Source: Oehlia diaphana (taxonomy: Eukaryota; Glomeromycota; Glomeromycetes; Glomerales; Glomeraceae). From it: 56,174 nucleotides of DNA. This document shows, one piece after another, positions 21,193-33,593 of the stretch. The translations under genes were made by a program, and so were the position numbers. Positions within the stretch are counted from its first letter, which is position 1; every line of letters begins with the position of its first letter. Below the pieces are notes generated by a model. The model worked only from the letters and a program-made list of their open reading frames with translations, did not search any database and was not told the DNA's origin. The DNA is taken from assembly GCA_003833135.1 (NCBI GenBank), contig QZLH01000420.1, positions 42,744-98,917 on the forward strand. The letters run 5' to 3'.

Positions 21193-24100
21193 TTACTTGT
21201 CGTTGTGATTACGGATAGCTTTGGTGATTGACTTTGGAGTAGTGGTTTGTTTGAGTAAGGCCATAACTGATTTAAGTTTACTATTTGTTTGTAAAACTTC
21301 TTTCTGTCTCTTTTCAAGCATGATTTTTTGCATTTCACTAGTTCTTTCAAAACGTTTCTTTTGTTCTTGAGCAGCTTTTTCTTTACGACGAAGATTTTGA
21401 ATTTCACGTTGATTATGTTCAGTCATTTCACGGACACGTTTAGCTTCATCCTTCATACGCTTCATCATTCGAATCTTTTCACTTTTTAGTTGTTCAATTT
21501 GAGCACGCATACTCTTGAGCATTGTTTCATTTCGATCCCTTGATGTGGTATTCGATTTAGTAGCTTCATTATATTTTCTACGAAGTTCACCAATTTCTTG
21601 GATTAAACGTTTCATCTTGTGTTCATAACGAGTTTTAAGTTCGGCAAGGATTGAATCTTTATCACGAGTACTAACGCCAGTACTAGCATTTTGAACACGT
21701 TTAACAGCAGCATTTCTTTCTTGTTGTAAGGTAATTAAAGCTTCTTGCATATCAGCCAATTTTTGTTCATATTGAGCTCTCATATTAATATATTCTTGTT
21801 CAGCACATTCCAATTGTGAAACGAGTTGTTTTTTAACAACCATATCAACTTGAATTTGATGTAACATACGAGTAAGAGCAATAACATTTTGTTGTTGAAA
21901 TGAGCAATCAGTGCTATCTTGAGAATATTCAGTTGAACCAGGAGAAATTGGTCGATCGGAGAAACTAATAGAATGACTTGAATTTGAAGTACGACGAGTA
22001 GGTTGTTGCCATTCTGGTACTTCAGTGGTTTGAATTTCACTGAAAGATACACTGCTTGATCTTCTTTTTTCTTTTTGATGATTGGGAATCATTTGATCAA
22101 TATAACTTTCACTCTTAGTCCTCCTAGTTGATGAAGGTTGTTTTATTAATTGAGGATCATCATGTAAAGAACCTCCATTTTTTATTATCATGTAACTTTG
22201 TCTGAATTGTTCCTTGGCCTTTTCAAGATTATCTCTTGTCTTGCTACGCCTTCTCCATTTTCGAGTAAATTTGAATGATTCACTATCAGTATTTTCACCA
22301 TCTTCTTCAATGTTTTCTTCATTTTCTTCATATGATGTGAATAAGGATTTAGCTTCTTCCAAACTTTGATCATTTACGACATGTTCAAGTTGATGATGAG
22401 ATGAGGAAGGATCAATAGGTGAAATTTTAGTAGTAGAAATTTCATCAGAAACTGGGAAGTCAGTTCTTGTCTTACTTTTCTTCGAAGAACGTTTCTTCTT
22501 CTTTTTGCCTTTCTTCTCACTATTCTCTTTATTATTATTATTATGACTATTAAAATTATGAATATCTTCATCAGATGAATATTTATGAGGATCGGAGAAT
22601 TTGATATGACATTTCTCTCTTCCTGGTGTTGTTCCAGCCAAAGAAGATTTAAGTGAATGTTGAGAAACTTGAGTAGCTAAAAGTTCAGAAATTTGATCTT
22701 TAAGATCTTTAATTTCTGATTCATAACCTTGAACGATACGATGAGTTTTAATCCTATGTTCACGATCAGAATCTGAAAGATCTTGATCATTAAAACTAAT
22801 TTCCATTAAAAGAGCGTTCTTTTCAGCTTTTGTAGAGATAAGTTCTTGTTCAACACTTTGAAGTTTCATTTTTGTCATTCCTAATTCTCCTTTAAGACTC
22901 TTAATTTCTTCTTCATGTTTACGACTTGTTTCTTCATTACAACCACCAGCTCGTAAAGTTTGAATTTCCATCTTTAATCTACTTATTTGACCACGTAATT
23001 GATTTATTTCAATAGAATTACCACCATAACTTTCATTAACACTAACTTTATTCTTAATATTACGAGCACGATTAGCATATTTTAGTGTATTTAAGGTTTC
23101 CATAAAATTAGAATCAACTGGTGAAACACAAGCCAACATAAGAGTTTGACTATTACCACCAAGTGAATCTTGTAATAAACGTGTTAATTTTGAATCTCTA
23201 TAAGGAATATGAGTGACCTTTCTTGATTCATCACCAAGAGCACTAATTACATTACCAAGGGCTAGTAAACTACCATTAATTGCTATTCCTTCTTTTGCTC
23301 TATCACCTACGGCGTTAGTTCTATTTAACTATTATGAAAAAAAAAAAAAATTATTAATATTTAAGAAAATAATCAATAATATTAAGGAAGAAATATATAT
23401 ATATATATTAAATACATTACCCTTTCAGAACCAGCCAAATCTACGAAATGAAATTTTGAAGTTACTTTTGACGTTAATGATTTTTGTTTACTCTTTCTTT
23501 TTGAAGCGGTTAAAGTTTCAGGTGATGGAGCATCATTTTCTTTATTTTCTTCTAAATTTTCTACTCTTGTTTGTTTCAGTATTACGGAAAATATAGCGTG
23601 TGATCTTGAAGATTCCATATTCATATCTGTTGAAGCGACAGTTCGATACAGTGAACCCTTTTGTAATTGTCTAAAAAATTTTGATAAAATTGATAAATTA
23701 TGTGTTTATTTTTATATAGCATATAATAAACATAATAGAAACATACCCTAAGAGTTCATCTAGATCCGAAACTTGAACTTCTTTTATACCAGCCCAATAT
23801 ATTTGACTATTTACATCTTCTCTTATCATTAAATCACTCTTTCCTTTTTTATTATTTTCTTTACATTGTGGGTTTAGTAAGTCTATAAGATCTTCATTAT
23901 ATAATTCTAGGAATGATACATAAACTTCAAATTCAAAGGTAGGATTTTTTTCTTTTTGTTTGTTAAGGTCGGCAAATAATTTACTTATAGCACGTGGAAC
24001 GATACCTAATAATAAATGACGTCATTAATTCGATGAACATATTAAACAACTTTTTTTGATGATCATTTTTTAAAAAAAATGATGTAAGGGAATATGTATA

Positions 24101-24887
24101 ACAAACAAACAATACCTTGATGTTCGGGTGAAATATTTGAACCATCTAAAGCTGTACCCATGCTATATGTTTTACCACTACCAGTTTGACTAAAAAAGTA
24201 GGGGAAGGGTTGTAATAAATTGTTTCAAGTTATAAAAGTAAATAAATAAATAAATTATAATTATGCAAACTAATTTAAATAATTATGTTCAGTTATTTAC
24301 TTACCCATATGCTAAGATTGTGACATTATAACTATTATAATAAAATAAAAGAAAAAATAAATAAATAAAATAAAGATAAAAATAAAAATTATAATGATTT
24401 TACAATGGCGTGATAAAAATAAGTGATATCATCAAAAAAAAAAAAATCCGAATTTGATAAAAAATTTTTTTTTGATATCTTGGAATAATGTATTTGATTA
24501 TTCTTCTTGCGCAAGCGACGTGACGCCGAATTTTTTTTCTCTTGTGTACTCACCCTTCCACGAATTTATCTATTAGCGGAGTTACGCAATCTTGAAATAC
24601 TTCTTCTTGTTCAGTATCCGATGGGAATACATAATCAAATGTAAATGATTTATCGGTTCCAATGAGTATTTGAGGTGCGTCAGGTATTAATGTTAAACAT
24701 TCACTACAATTTTGTAGTATTTCTTTGTTATTGAGTGGTCTTACTCTCAAAGCAACTCTAGAAAGGACGGTAGGGAGAAAAGGCGAATAAGAACGTGAAA
24801 GAAATAGGAATAAAGAATAAAAAGGTAAACTGAATTCTTTGATTATTTTGATATATTAGTTACTTACCGTACGGAAGTTGAGGTCAT
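21193..24887 (-). CDS. Kinesin copy 1, kinesin-4-like motor with truncated tail
   Basis: Exons read 24887-24868, 24757-24554, 24331-24305, 24189-24116, 24005-23747, 23670-23421 and 23328-21193, giving a continuous frame of 989 aa. The motor resembles the KIF4/KIF21 (kinesin-4) family: [12 protein letters not shown] start, [12 protein letters not shown]-loop, [11 protein letters not shown] switch I, DLAGSER switch II, and the hallmark [29 protein letters not shown] neck region. A basic serine-rich stretch and coiled coils follow. Exon 5 has seven codons more than in copy 2. The frame ends at 21193 because one A appears lost near 21207; homology to copy 2 continues beyond it. It may make a shorter motor protein or be a pseudogene; the intact motor exons favour recent damage. 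Confidence 0.75.
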
Positions 24888-25090
24888 TTTTTTTCGTGTG
24901 TATGGTATGTATATATTCGTTGAAAGTGTAAGAGAAGTAAGAAAGAAAGAAAAAAAAAGAAATATATATGAGAAAAAAAACGAATTTTTTTTAAAAAGGG
25001 GTTTTTGTTTATAATACAAACGAAAATATATCAAAGAATAAATATATATAAGGGATTCAAAAGATTCTTATTTGAATGAAAGCAAAAAAG

Positions 25091-25125
<35 letters not shown>

Positions 25126-25831
25126 TTATTCAAAAATGAGAAGATGGAAGAAAAAAAAGGATTTTAAGCAACTAATATATGCGTTTGGATTACAAAAAAA
25201 AAAAAACTTTAAAAAAGAATAATAAAATTCGTAATTATTTATTAAAAAAAGTAGAAAGCATATCAGATATGTAGTATATATATTATTAATTTTACACTCA
25301 CGGAGGTTTAATTTAATTTTCATATTTTCATATCACCCTATTAATTTACTTTTGTTACACAAAGCATTCATAGGGCGTAGTAGTAAGGGGATGAACATTA
25401 AAAAGATAAATACTCCTTTTAAACTGGAATTTTTTTTGTAAAATCGAGTTTTACAATCAGTTTGAATGTAAAATTCCTATAATGTGTACAATTAGACAAT
25501 TTTTTAAAAATTATCATAAAAAAATTTTTTAAACAATATTCATGATTGAGTTTTTAAAAAATACTTTTAAAATATTCATAGCTATTGTGACTATATAAAT
25601 TTCTATTTACATTTTGTTTTATTAAAGCATACTTACTTTCTAATAATACACACTAAAATAACTACGGTTTTTCGCAAATGTAGACAACTTATTATTTAGT
25701 TTATCAGGTCTTACAAACACAATTTTGGGCAAAGATTTAACATTTAACGCAAACTTGAAGTAACCAAATCCGCCGATAAGTTGTTCATCTCCGGTTAATA
25801 ATTACGTAAATAAAATTTTTCACATGATAAA

Positions 25832-26240
25832 TAGGTCCCAGAAATATATATATAGGGGTAGGGTACACAGATGCGTCGCCATCAGGAGTGAAGTTTTGAT
25901 TTGCGTACAATTAGTCATCAAGATTTATTAGTTTGCATATTTTTGGCCTAAATTTTGCTAATCTTATAATATTTAGTATTAATTGAAGGAATGACTACAA
26001 TATTTTTAAAAATATTTTTGAAAAAATAAAAAAATAGGATAAAATTTTATTTTTTCACATTAATATTTGATTTATAAATAATATAGAAGCCACGATAAAA
26101 TAATTATTATTAATGTCCGAAATTTTATTTGCGTATTTTTGCAGGATTTTCAATATCAGGTGTCAATTATGCGTACTATTCATATAAAAAATCTCTACGT
26201 ACAGCTCATAATAAAAAAATTTTTCGCCACCTGACCCCTA
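25832..26240. mobile_element. Insertion in kinesin 5' flank copy 1, possible hAT-like MITE
   Basis: Copy 2 lacks this segment (compare CACATGATAAAT near 44486). The flanks ATGATAAA (25824-25831) and ATGATAAG (26241-26248) form a near-perfect 8-bp duplication. The ends, TAGGTCCC and the complement of TAGGGGTC, are only weakly similar. No coding content. Confidence 0.5.
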
Positions 26241-26841
26241 ATGATAAGTTTAATATTACATTTACAATTTTTGTAAACAGGAAATTTTTATGAATTTTTC
26301 TTTTCAAACATATAACAGTCATACAATAGATAATGTTTAATTATATATTTTTAATAGTTTCTTTTATTAACGTTAAGGAAATTCTCTAATCTGAAAATCG
26401 AAAACTTTCTTAATTTATGGAAAGAAACGAGAAGAAAATCTCGAGAATTTTTTTTATAAAAAATTTATTACGTCATAAATAATGTGAAACGACTGTTGGC
26501 CGGTTTTTGTGGTTAATCCAATGCCAGTTAATGAAATTTTACCTTTTTTAGGGTTGTTTTATTTAAAACCGAAATTTTTTTTTTAAAAAAATATTTTTTT
26601 TCCGATTTGTTTTTTTAGACCGAACTTTTTTAAATTTTTTTTTTTCCTTTTCCTTTTATAATCTTTAAATGTATCATATTCGTGGAGTTTATACAGAAAT
26701 TACGGATACAATTTTTTACAGTGTCTTTCTATGAAAAAAGTTGTATATATTCCAATAATAAATGATTATTTGGCTTATAATTCTTTTAATAAAAATACAT
26801 TTTCGCTTGCCCTTTTTACGTATCAGCTTTTTTGACTAATC

Positions 26842-26878
26842 ACGCTGTACGTTGGGCGACTATAATGGAGAAAAAAAA
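26842..26878 (+). promoter_or_regulatory. Shared kinase upstream box (copy C), displaced
   Basis: CACGCTGTACGTTGGGCGAC plus GGAGAAAAAAAA matches the box before the other kinases. Here it is cut off from the kinase C start by the element at 26882-28259, so it lies about 1.5 kb away instead of about 0.1 kb. Confidence 0.6.
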
Positions 26879-26881
26879 TTA

Positions 26882-28259
26882 TCCCTTAAACTGTAAGCAA
26901 TTGCGGGCAAATTTGCCCGCAATTTTACCAAATTTTAGCTCCCATCTAATTTTATGAAAAATAAAGCAATTTTAATAAAAATTTTTTTCCATAATAGGTT
27001 AAATTATATATTGTGCAGAAATTATTATCATTTATTAATTATATATTAGAAAATTGAAAATTACCCATTGGTCAAAAGTTGTATTTTAAGATAATCACAA
27101 AAATTTAAAAATCTTTGCACTTAACTTTGGCGATTTCATTGATAATTAATTGTAGCTATATAAAAGCTTAATAGAATATGTCGAATTCGGTATGAGAAAT
27201 AACTTTTGTTAATATGATATTTGATGTTTAAAAGTAGGATTTTGACTTTATATAGAACCTTAATGAAAATTTTATTACGCATTTTAATTATATACTCATA
27301 AAAATTAATTTTTTTTATCTCTATTTTGTTTATTATAATGCAAAATTTTTATAATGAAAATANNNNNNNNNNNNNNNNNNNNNNNNNNNNNNNNNNNNNN
27401 NNNNNNNNNNNNNNNNNNNNNNNNNNNNNNNNNNNNNNNNNNNNNNNNNNNNNNNNNNNNNNNNNNNNNNNNNNNNNNNNNNNNNNNNNNNNNNNNNNNN
27501 NNNNNNNNNNNNNNNNNNNNNNNNNNNNNNNNNNNNNNNNNNNNNNNNNNNNNNNNNNNNNNNNNNNNNNNNNNNNNNNNNNNNNNNNNNNNNNNNNNNN
27601 NNNNNNNNNNNNNNNNNNNNNNNNNNNNNNNNNNNNNNNNNNNNNNNNNNNNNNNNNNNNNNNNNNNNNNNNNNNNNNNNNNNNNNNNNNNNNNNNNNNN
27701 NNNNNNNNNNNNNNNNNNNNNNNNNNNNNNNNNNNNNNNNNNNNNNNNNNNNNNNNNNNNNNNNNNNNNNNNNNNNNNNNNNNNNNNNNNNNNNNNNNNN
27801 NNNNNNNNNNNNNNNNNNNNNNNNNNNNNNNNNNNNNNNNNNNNNNNNNNNNNNNNNNNNNNNNNNNNNNNNNNNNNNNNNNNNNNNNNNNNNNNNNNNN
27901 NNNNNNNNNNNNNNNNNNNNNNNNNNNNNNNNNNNNNNNNNNNNNNNNNNNNNNNNNNNNNNNNNNNNNNNNNNNNNNNNNNNNNNNNNNNNNNNNNNNN
28001 NNNNNNNNNNNNNNNNNNNNNAGAAAAAAATATGGTAAGAAAAGTTTAGATTTCATTATATAAAAATTCCGATACTATTTTTGCGGGTTAATTTCTCATC
28101 CAATTTGCATATCTAACTTATACAATTTATGGCCAGAATGTAGATCAATTTGGCTGCAAAATTATGTGACGATCTGACCAAAATTAAAGAATTTTTTATA
28201 GGGCATTTATCCTAATTTAGAAATTGCGGGCAAATTTGCCCGCAATACAGTTTAAGGGA
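26882..28259. mobile_element. TIR transposon with assembly gap, inserted in kinase C promoter
   Basis: The ends TCCCTTAAACTGTA and its complement are followed by a palindrome TTGCGGGCAAA/TTTGCCCGCAA at both sides (about 26900-26922 and 28222-28246). TA flanks both ends (26880-26881 and 28260-28261), consistent with a Tc1/mariner-type target. Bases 27363-28021 are N, so any transposase is invisible and the true length is uncertain. The visible parts hold no convincing frame. Confidence 0.75.
27363..28021. other. Assembly gap (659 N)
   Basis: A run of N lies within the TIR element. Its content and true size cannot be known from this sequence. Confidence 0.99.
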
Positions 28260-28334
28260 TAAAATAGAATCCTTAACAATTCATTTTTTCTAACTTTTAT
28301 TATTACTCAATGCGTTACGTTCGATAATATCAAA

Positions 28335-30280
28335 ATGCAAGATACCGAAAATACAAATGAATGGATTAATTGGATTGAGGAAGCTGTTGATAAAGAACAT
28401 TTAAAATTTTTATGAATAATAATATTTAACATATTGGAGCTGGAGGTTTCGCAAACAATTTGTATTAAAATCTTTTTTTAGTCATGAATAAATCCACCAT
28501 GAAAGAAATTGTTCGTGAGGTATATTTATGTATAATACATTTTTCATCTATAAAATTTTATCTAATATATTTATTTCAAATATTTTATTTTTTTTTCGGT
28601 TAACGAAATTGATTTTCATAATAACATTATTCGTTGTTATGGAATAGCAAAACTTGAGACAAGTATTATTAAAGACACCTTAATAAATATAATATTCTTT
28701 TAATCGCAAAATTTCACAAAGTTTATTTTAATAATTATTTCTTTTATTCATTAGAAAATTATAATAATTATCGTTTAGTGATGGAATACGCTGACTGTGG
28801 TACTCTTCGAAGTTATTTGAAAGAAAATTTTAATAGGCTTACTTGGGATAACAAATATAATATGGTATACCAGTTATCTTGTGCCGTATCATGCTTACAT
28901 AACGAAAGAATTATTTATTATTTAATCATTAATATGATGTATTTTGTATTATTAATTTATTTATATACAGTACATATTTCTTTAATAGCACTCCTGTAAT
29001 ATACTAGTCCGTAATAACACAATCAAATTAGCAGATTTTGGATTATCAAAAAGAATTGAAGTAACATCCAATGCTGTGTTCAATCTAAATTATTTGGTGT
29101 GGTTTCCTTAATGATCCATAAAGCTTTAGTAGACGAAGAAATAATAATAATCAATCAACACAAATGTACTCATTAAATGAAAAAAGTGATATTTATAGTG
29201 TTGGCGTACTATTATGGGAAATATCTAGTGGGCAACCTCCTTTTTATGTTGAAGGTGAACTATATGATATTAGTTTAGCTTTGGAAATTTACAAGGTCTT
29301 AGAGAAACTGTTGTTCCTGATACCCCTGATGAATGTATTAAAATTTATACCAGTGAGTAATATTTTAAATTTAAAATTTTATAAATAAATATTATTAGAA
29401 TGTTGGGATGGTTAATCAGATAATCGTCCAACAATATATCAAGTTGTTGATTGCTTGGCTAAATGCAAAAATTACAAAATAGATATAATAGTAGAAAAAT
29501 ACAAAAGAAATTGATTCTATATCAATATCAATTGAAAAGGATTTTAACATTATAGTTGATGAAATAATTGATACTGTATTTATAAATTAAATAATATAGG
29601 AATTGAATGGAAATTAGAAAAGCAGAAGTTATTGAATATTTCAATAATCATTTATAATTGGTTATTAAATAACCAAAATAGTTCAAATTCTATTTTTATT
29701 CTTGGATATTTTAATTATTATGGAATTGTAACAAGAGAAATTGCGAAAATGATGAGAAAACATTTAATTTGTTTATTAATGCATCAGCAAATAACATTAG
29801 CATAATATTTTGTTGGTTTGTGTTAACATGGATACGAAATTATGAAAAATGAAAATTTATCAAATGGACAATTAAATATTGGTTGGAATAGGTATTAACG
29901 AAGATTTAAAAAAGGCTTTGTATTGGTATAAAAAAGCCGCAAATAATGGAAATATAATTGCAAAATATAATCTTGGTTAATGTTATGAAGATGGGATTAG
30001 ATTATAATAAAGCTTTTGAATTGTTTAAGCAATCAGCTGAAGGAAGATATTTAGATGGAATAGCGATGTTAGAAAATTGTTATAATAATGGTATTGGAAC
30101 AAAAATTGATAAGCTAAATTGATATAGAAGATAATGTACTGTAGCACAAAATAATTTTGCCATATTGTATGATGGAATTACAAAAGATATAGATAAAGCG
30201 ATTTATTGGTATGAACAATCTGCCAAACAAGGAAATGAGATAGCAAAAAATAATTTAAAAAGACTTCAAAAAAAAAAAAT
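28335..30280 (+). pseudogene. Kinase C: dead Sel1-kinase
   Basis: The start ATGCAAGATACCGAAAATAC is intact, but the frame is lost by codon 30, where an extra T in CATTTAAAATTTTTATG creates a stop. The stretch for [10 protein letters not shown] is deleted. Exon 2 lacks its first part, and the catalytic HRDL block and the following splice donor are deleted (LHNERI then YYLI, about 28910). [10 protein letters not shown] is interrupted by a TAA near 29413. Sel1 remnants continue to about 30280 with many indels. Sequence details (IDSISIS, then IEKDFNIIVDEIID) make it the sister of kinase D. The promoter was also split by a transposon. Confidence 0.93.
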
Positions 30281-32375
30281 GAGTTTTTTTAATAAACTTT
30301 TCTCATTCAAATTTTAAAAATTGTAGATCATTAGTTTATCAGTATTTATTACTGTATTACCTTGATTAGCTTTGGAGATAAGAATGCCGAAAAGCCTGTG
30401 TAATGTGTCTAGCTTTAATCGTAGCATTATTTTAATAAATTTGTTGATCGTACTAATAACCATGAAATTCATATATAGCTTAAGCTTTTCCAGCATTATT
30501 ATATTAAACTTGAAGCTTGAAACTTAGCATAACTGATAAGCTTCAAGCTTCAAGCTTCAAGCATTGGATCCGCAGTTAGCTTCTCTACGGATGGCAGGTT
30601 AATATATATTTTTTTTTTAAAAAAAAAAAAAGAAAGAATATTAAAAAAAAAATGATTCTTTTCAAAAAAAAAAATGATCGTGTACATACTGTAATCATGT
30701 ACGTAAAATGATAAGCGTAATTATTTATTAATAATTTATCTACTACTATGAAAGCTATCAAAAAAAAAAAAAATTTATTACCATAAAATAATATCATAAA
30801 TAAATAAAATAATTATTTTTTTCTTTTTTTTTAAAAAAAATTAAAAAAAGGTTATATTCTTTTACCATTAAAGTTAAAAAAATTCGGACAATGATATAGA
30901 ATTGGCACATCTATAAAAAAAATATTTATTTTACGATATAAATATAATTACATCAAAAAAATATTTAATCATAAAAAAAAAAAAAGATTCTATTCATGAA
31001 GAAATATTGACTTCATTTTTTAATTTAATGACGCTCATATAAAAAAAATATTTAATAAATATCTTTTTTTTTCGAAAAAAAAGAAAAAAAAGGAAAAAAA
31101 AAATCGATTAAGAAAAATATATTAGTAAAATATCTATTCCTTACATAAAAAAAATAAATAAAATAATTTATTTCATATTAAATTAAATAAATAAATAAAT
31201 ACTATACCAGCAAAACTCACTTTAACTTTAATTTGTGTAATTTATTCAATTGTTGAACGAGAAAGCAATAATTTTACTAATTTCCTTTTTTCCAAAAAAT
31301 CCATCAGTTCCGTCCGAAATAGATTCCTGATTTTACATTTGGTGATGTAGTTAGGTTTACAAAAAAATTTTCTCTCAATGAGGAACTTCCTCATGATGAT
31401 ATTTTGGGTATTATTTTCTTTTTACATAAATAATAAATTAAAAATTACCCAAAAAGAAAATAATTATTAATTCTTTTTTTAAAAATTAAAAAATAAAAAA
31501 TGACATCCAATGCAGGTGATCGTTTGACGATTAGTTCAATCTGTTCTCATTGGTTACGTTATGATGATTTATTAAAAGTATCAAATTTATATCAATGAAT
31601 TTGGAAAGGGAAATGTTACTGACAAATTTAATATAAAATATAGATACTTAAAAGCGGATGAGAGAATTGATAATAAAGCAAAAAAAAAAAAATCCATAAA
31701 CAGGCTCTTATTCTTAATATATTCTACATATTACAAACAAAAATATAAATACACAACTCACAATAAATAACATATTAACTGAAAAAATATTAAAGGGCGT
31801 GCCAACTTGATTCCTGACGCCACCCTAGTTTTTCTAAAAATTTATCAAGATAGTAAATAAACTACTCTAAAACATAGATAAAATTTTTACCTATCTATTA
31901 TATATAATTTCTTTTATACTCAAACATCTTTGGTGTCTGTTATAATATTTTCAATTGAAATGACTTTCAACATCGGAAATTTAAAAATGTAAAAGTTTAA
32001 TGCTGTATTTCTTTCTATTTTTGAAAATAAATTTATATAGGAAAAAGTCAATTTTAATATTTTATATAAAATGTTTTTGATCTGATTCCCTTTTCTTAGT
32101 TTTTTAAAAAATTAAATATATAACTAAAAAAAAGGTTATTAATCCTATCTAAAAATTACTATGAATACTTATAATTTAGTGGATTTGATAATGGAATTTT
32201 ACAACAAGTAAATAAAAATAATATCTCAGACACGTAATGTTCATTTTATTCAATGTATTACTGTTATCGATATTGTACGAAAATATTTTAGTATTGCAAT
32301 TCTAATTATAATATACTTTTCTGGAATTTTCTTCACTTGTAAATATAAACTAGGTTTCAATAGGTATTATTTATT
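30281..32375. other. Kinase C 3' flank, low complexity
   Basis: No supported gene. It holds a 54-bp AAGCTT-rich repeat (30509-30562) and long A/T tracts at 30605-31150. A short frame at 31499 reads MTSNAGDRLTISSICSHW then stops; no family was recognised. From about 31885 the duplicated spacer begins. Confidence 0.4.
30509..30562. repeat. AAGCTT-based inverted and tandem microrepeat
   Basis: CTTGAAGCTTGAAACTT on the left faces three tandem CTTCAAG units on the right, around a short ACTTAGCATAACTGAT spacer. It can fold as a hairpin. Confidence 0.6.
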
Positions 32376-33593
32376 ATTTTTTTTTTAAAAAACAGTAACG
32401 CGTTTATTATTTATTTATCATAACATCATAACAAAATGATTACATAAAATCATAAACACCTAGACTTCCCTCTATAACTGAGTTTAATCTAGTCTAAAAT
32501 TAACTATGACAAATTTAAAAATAAAATTTTGTTAATTTTCAATCTATCTGTTGTGTAGAAGCGCTACTAATTTAAAAAATATTTTTTTTGAAAATTTTTC
32601 TCTTTTTCTTTTTTGACTTTTATAATTTTTACTATGTTTTCTTATTTTCTAAAATTTTCTCTGAACTAAATCGTTAAAATATTGACTTCAAGAAAAATTA
32701 AACTCTAAACAATTATGCTATCTAAAAAATTTATCTAAACTAAGAAAAAGAAGGAAAAACAAAACAAAACAAAATAAAATAAAAAAATTAAAACATTAAG
32801 AAAAAAGTCTATACATCTACGCTCTTGATGGACATGTATCCAAAAATCGTCCGAAAGTCCATATCATCCGCGTTAATCTTCAACCAAATCCAAGCGCAAA
32901 AATCCAAGAAAATTGATCCTAAATTTGTTTAATTAAATAGGACATTTGTTTATTCGCTGTCGGAATCTTCTCTTCATCCTTGCGTTGTCACTACGCGTTT
33001 TTTATTATTATTCAAATTGACATTCTCTTTACTCGTCGTTCCTTCTTCGTTTGATAACTCTTTCTTCTTTTCCAAATTATCCAGTCTTTCACTAAACTTA
33101 TTGTTCAAATCATCAAGTTCATCATGTTCTTTACTTCTGGGCATCGTGGAAAGTGGAATTGATAGTGCGTCTACAAATTTTTCACCATTAGATGTTGTAT
33201 GTGTAGGTACACTAAGTCTATTGTTTTTCTTGAAAACTTCATCCTTTCCAATTAATACATCTTGCCCTTTCATTTGTAGTTCTTTCCCTAAATTTTCTTC
33301 CATCGTGGATTTATAAATTGCTTGTAATAAATCATTTTCATTGTTGAAATATATCAAAATATATTTAATCTTGTTAATTTTGATAATTTTAGCAAAATGA
33401 CCACCGTGGTTTTTAATGTATTCTTTCACTATTATAAAATCGTTCTTTTCATTATCTTTTTCATCTAATTTTCTATATGCTTGCCAGGCGTATTTTTCTT
33501 TAATTTTCTTTGCATCTATTTTCGTGTTAAACATCCTAAAAAAGTACGTTTGTTTATTTTTTGATATTTCAATAGCATTTTTGATTTTTTTTT
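32376..33593 (-). mobile_element. Retroposon-like insertion with 10-bp target duplication
   Basis: ATTATTTATT is directly repeated at 32366-32375 and 33594-33603, and spacer copy 1 has a single one (14679-14688). No terminal inverted repeats are seen. On the minus strand the segment runs from a coding frame through a 600-base non-coding tail to an A-rich end (CTGTTTTTTAAAAAAAAAAT) against the target duplication, as expected for a poly(A)-tailed LINE or retroposed transcript. Confidence 0.72.
32974..33534 (-). CDS. Retroelement-associated hypothetical protein, possibly LINE ORF1-like
   Basis: A 186-aa frame starts MFNTKIDAKKIKEKYAWQ. The first half looks like a small folded domain with alternating hydrophobic strands (FIIVKEYIKNHGGHFAKI, then KYILIYFNNENDLLQAI), which could be an RRM-like nucleic-acid-binding fold. 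The second half is charged and coiled-coil-like (HDELDDLNNKFSERLDNLEK), ending in an asparagine- and lysine-rich tail. It lies wholly inside the retroposon-like insertion. I do not recognise it firmly; an ORF1-type protein from a 5'-truncated LINE or a retroposed host exon are both possible. A TTTTTTAG acceptor-like sequence lies just upstream of the ATG. Confidence 0.5.
   Translation of the reverse strand: MFNTKIDAKKIKEKYAWQAYRKLDEKDNEKNDFIIVKEYIKNHGGHFAKIIKINKIKYILIYFNNENDLLQAIYKSTMEENLGKELQMKGQDVLIGKDEVFKKNNRLSVPTHTTSNGEKFVDALSIPLSTMPRSKEHDELDDLNNKFSERLDNLEKKKELSNEEGTTSKENVNLNNNKKRVVTTQG

Larger units (their letters stand above)
24888..26881. repeat. Segmental duplication, kinesin 5' flank, copy 1
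   Basis: Collinear with 43525-45660. Landmarks in both copies include CGTGTGTAT next to the start codon, AAAGCATACTTACTTTCTAA, GAAGTAACCAAATCCGCCGA and GTGAAACGACTGTTGGCC. It carries the kinesin 5' region and the promoter-distal part of kinase C. A 30-bp (AT)n tract lies at about 25093-25122. Confidence 0.8.

Noticed and set aside
25093..25122. (AT)n tract as a possible regulatory or origin element
   Set aside because: Simple microsatellite in an AT-rich genome with no further evidence.
27326..28063. Long open frames across the N run on both strands
   Set aside because: They exist only because N codons are not stops; there is no real sequence to support a gene.
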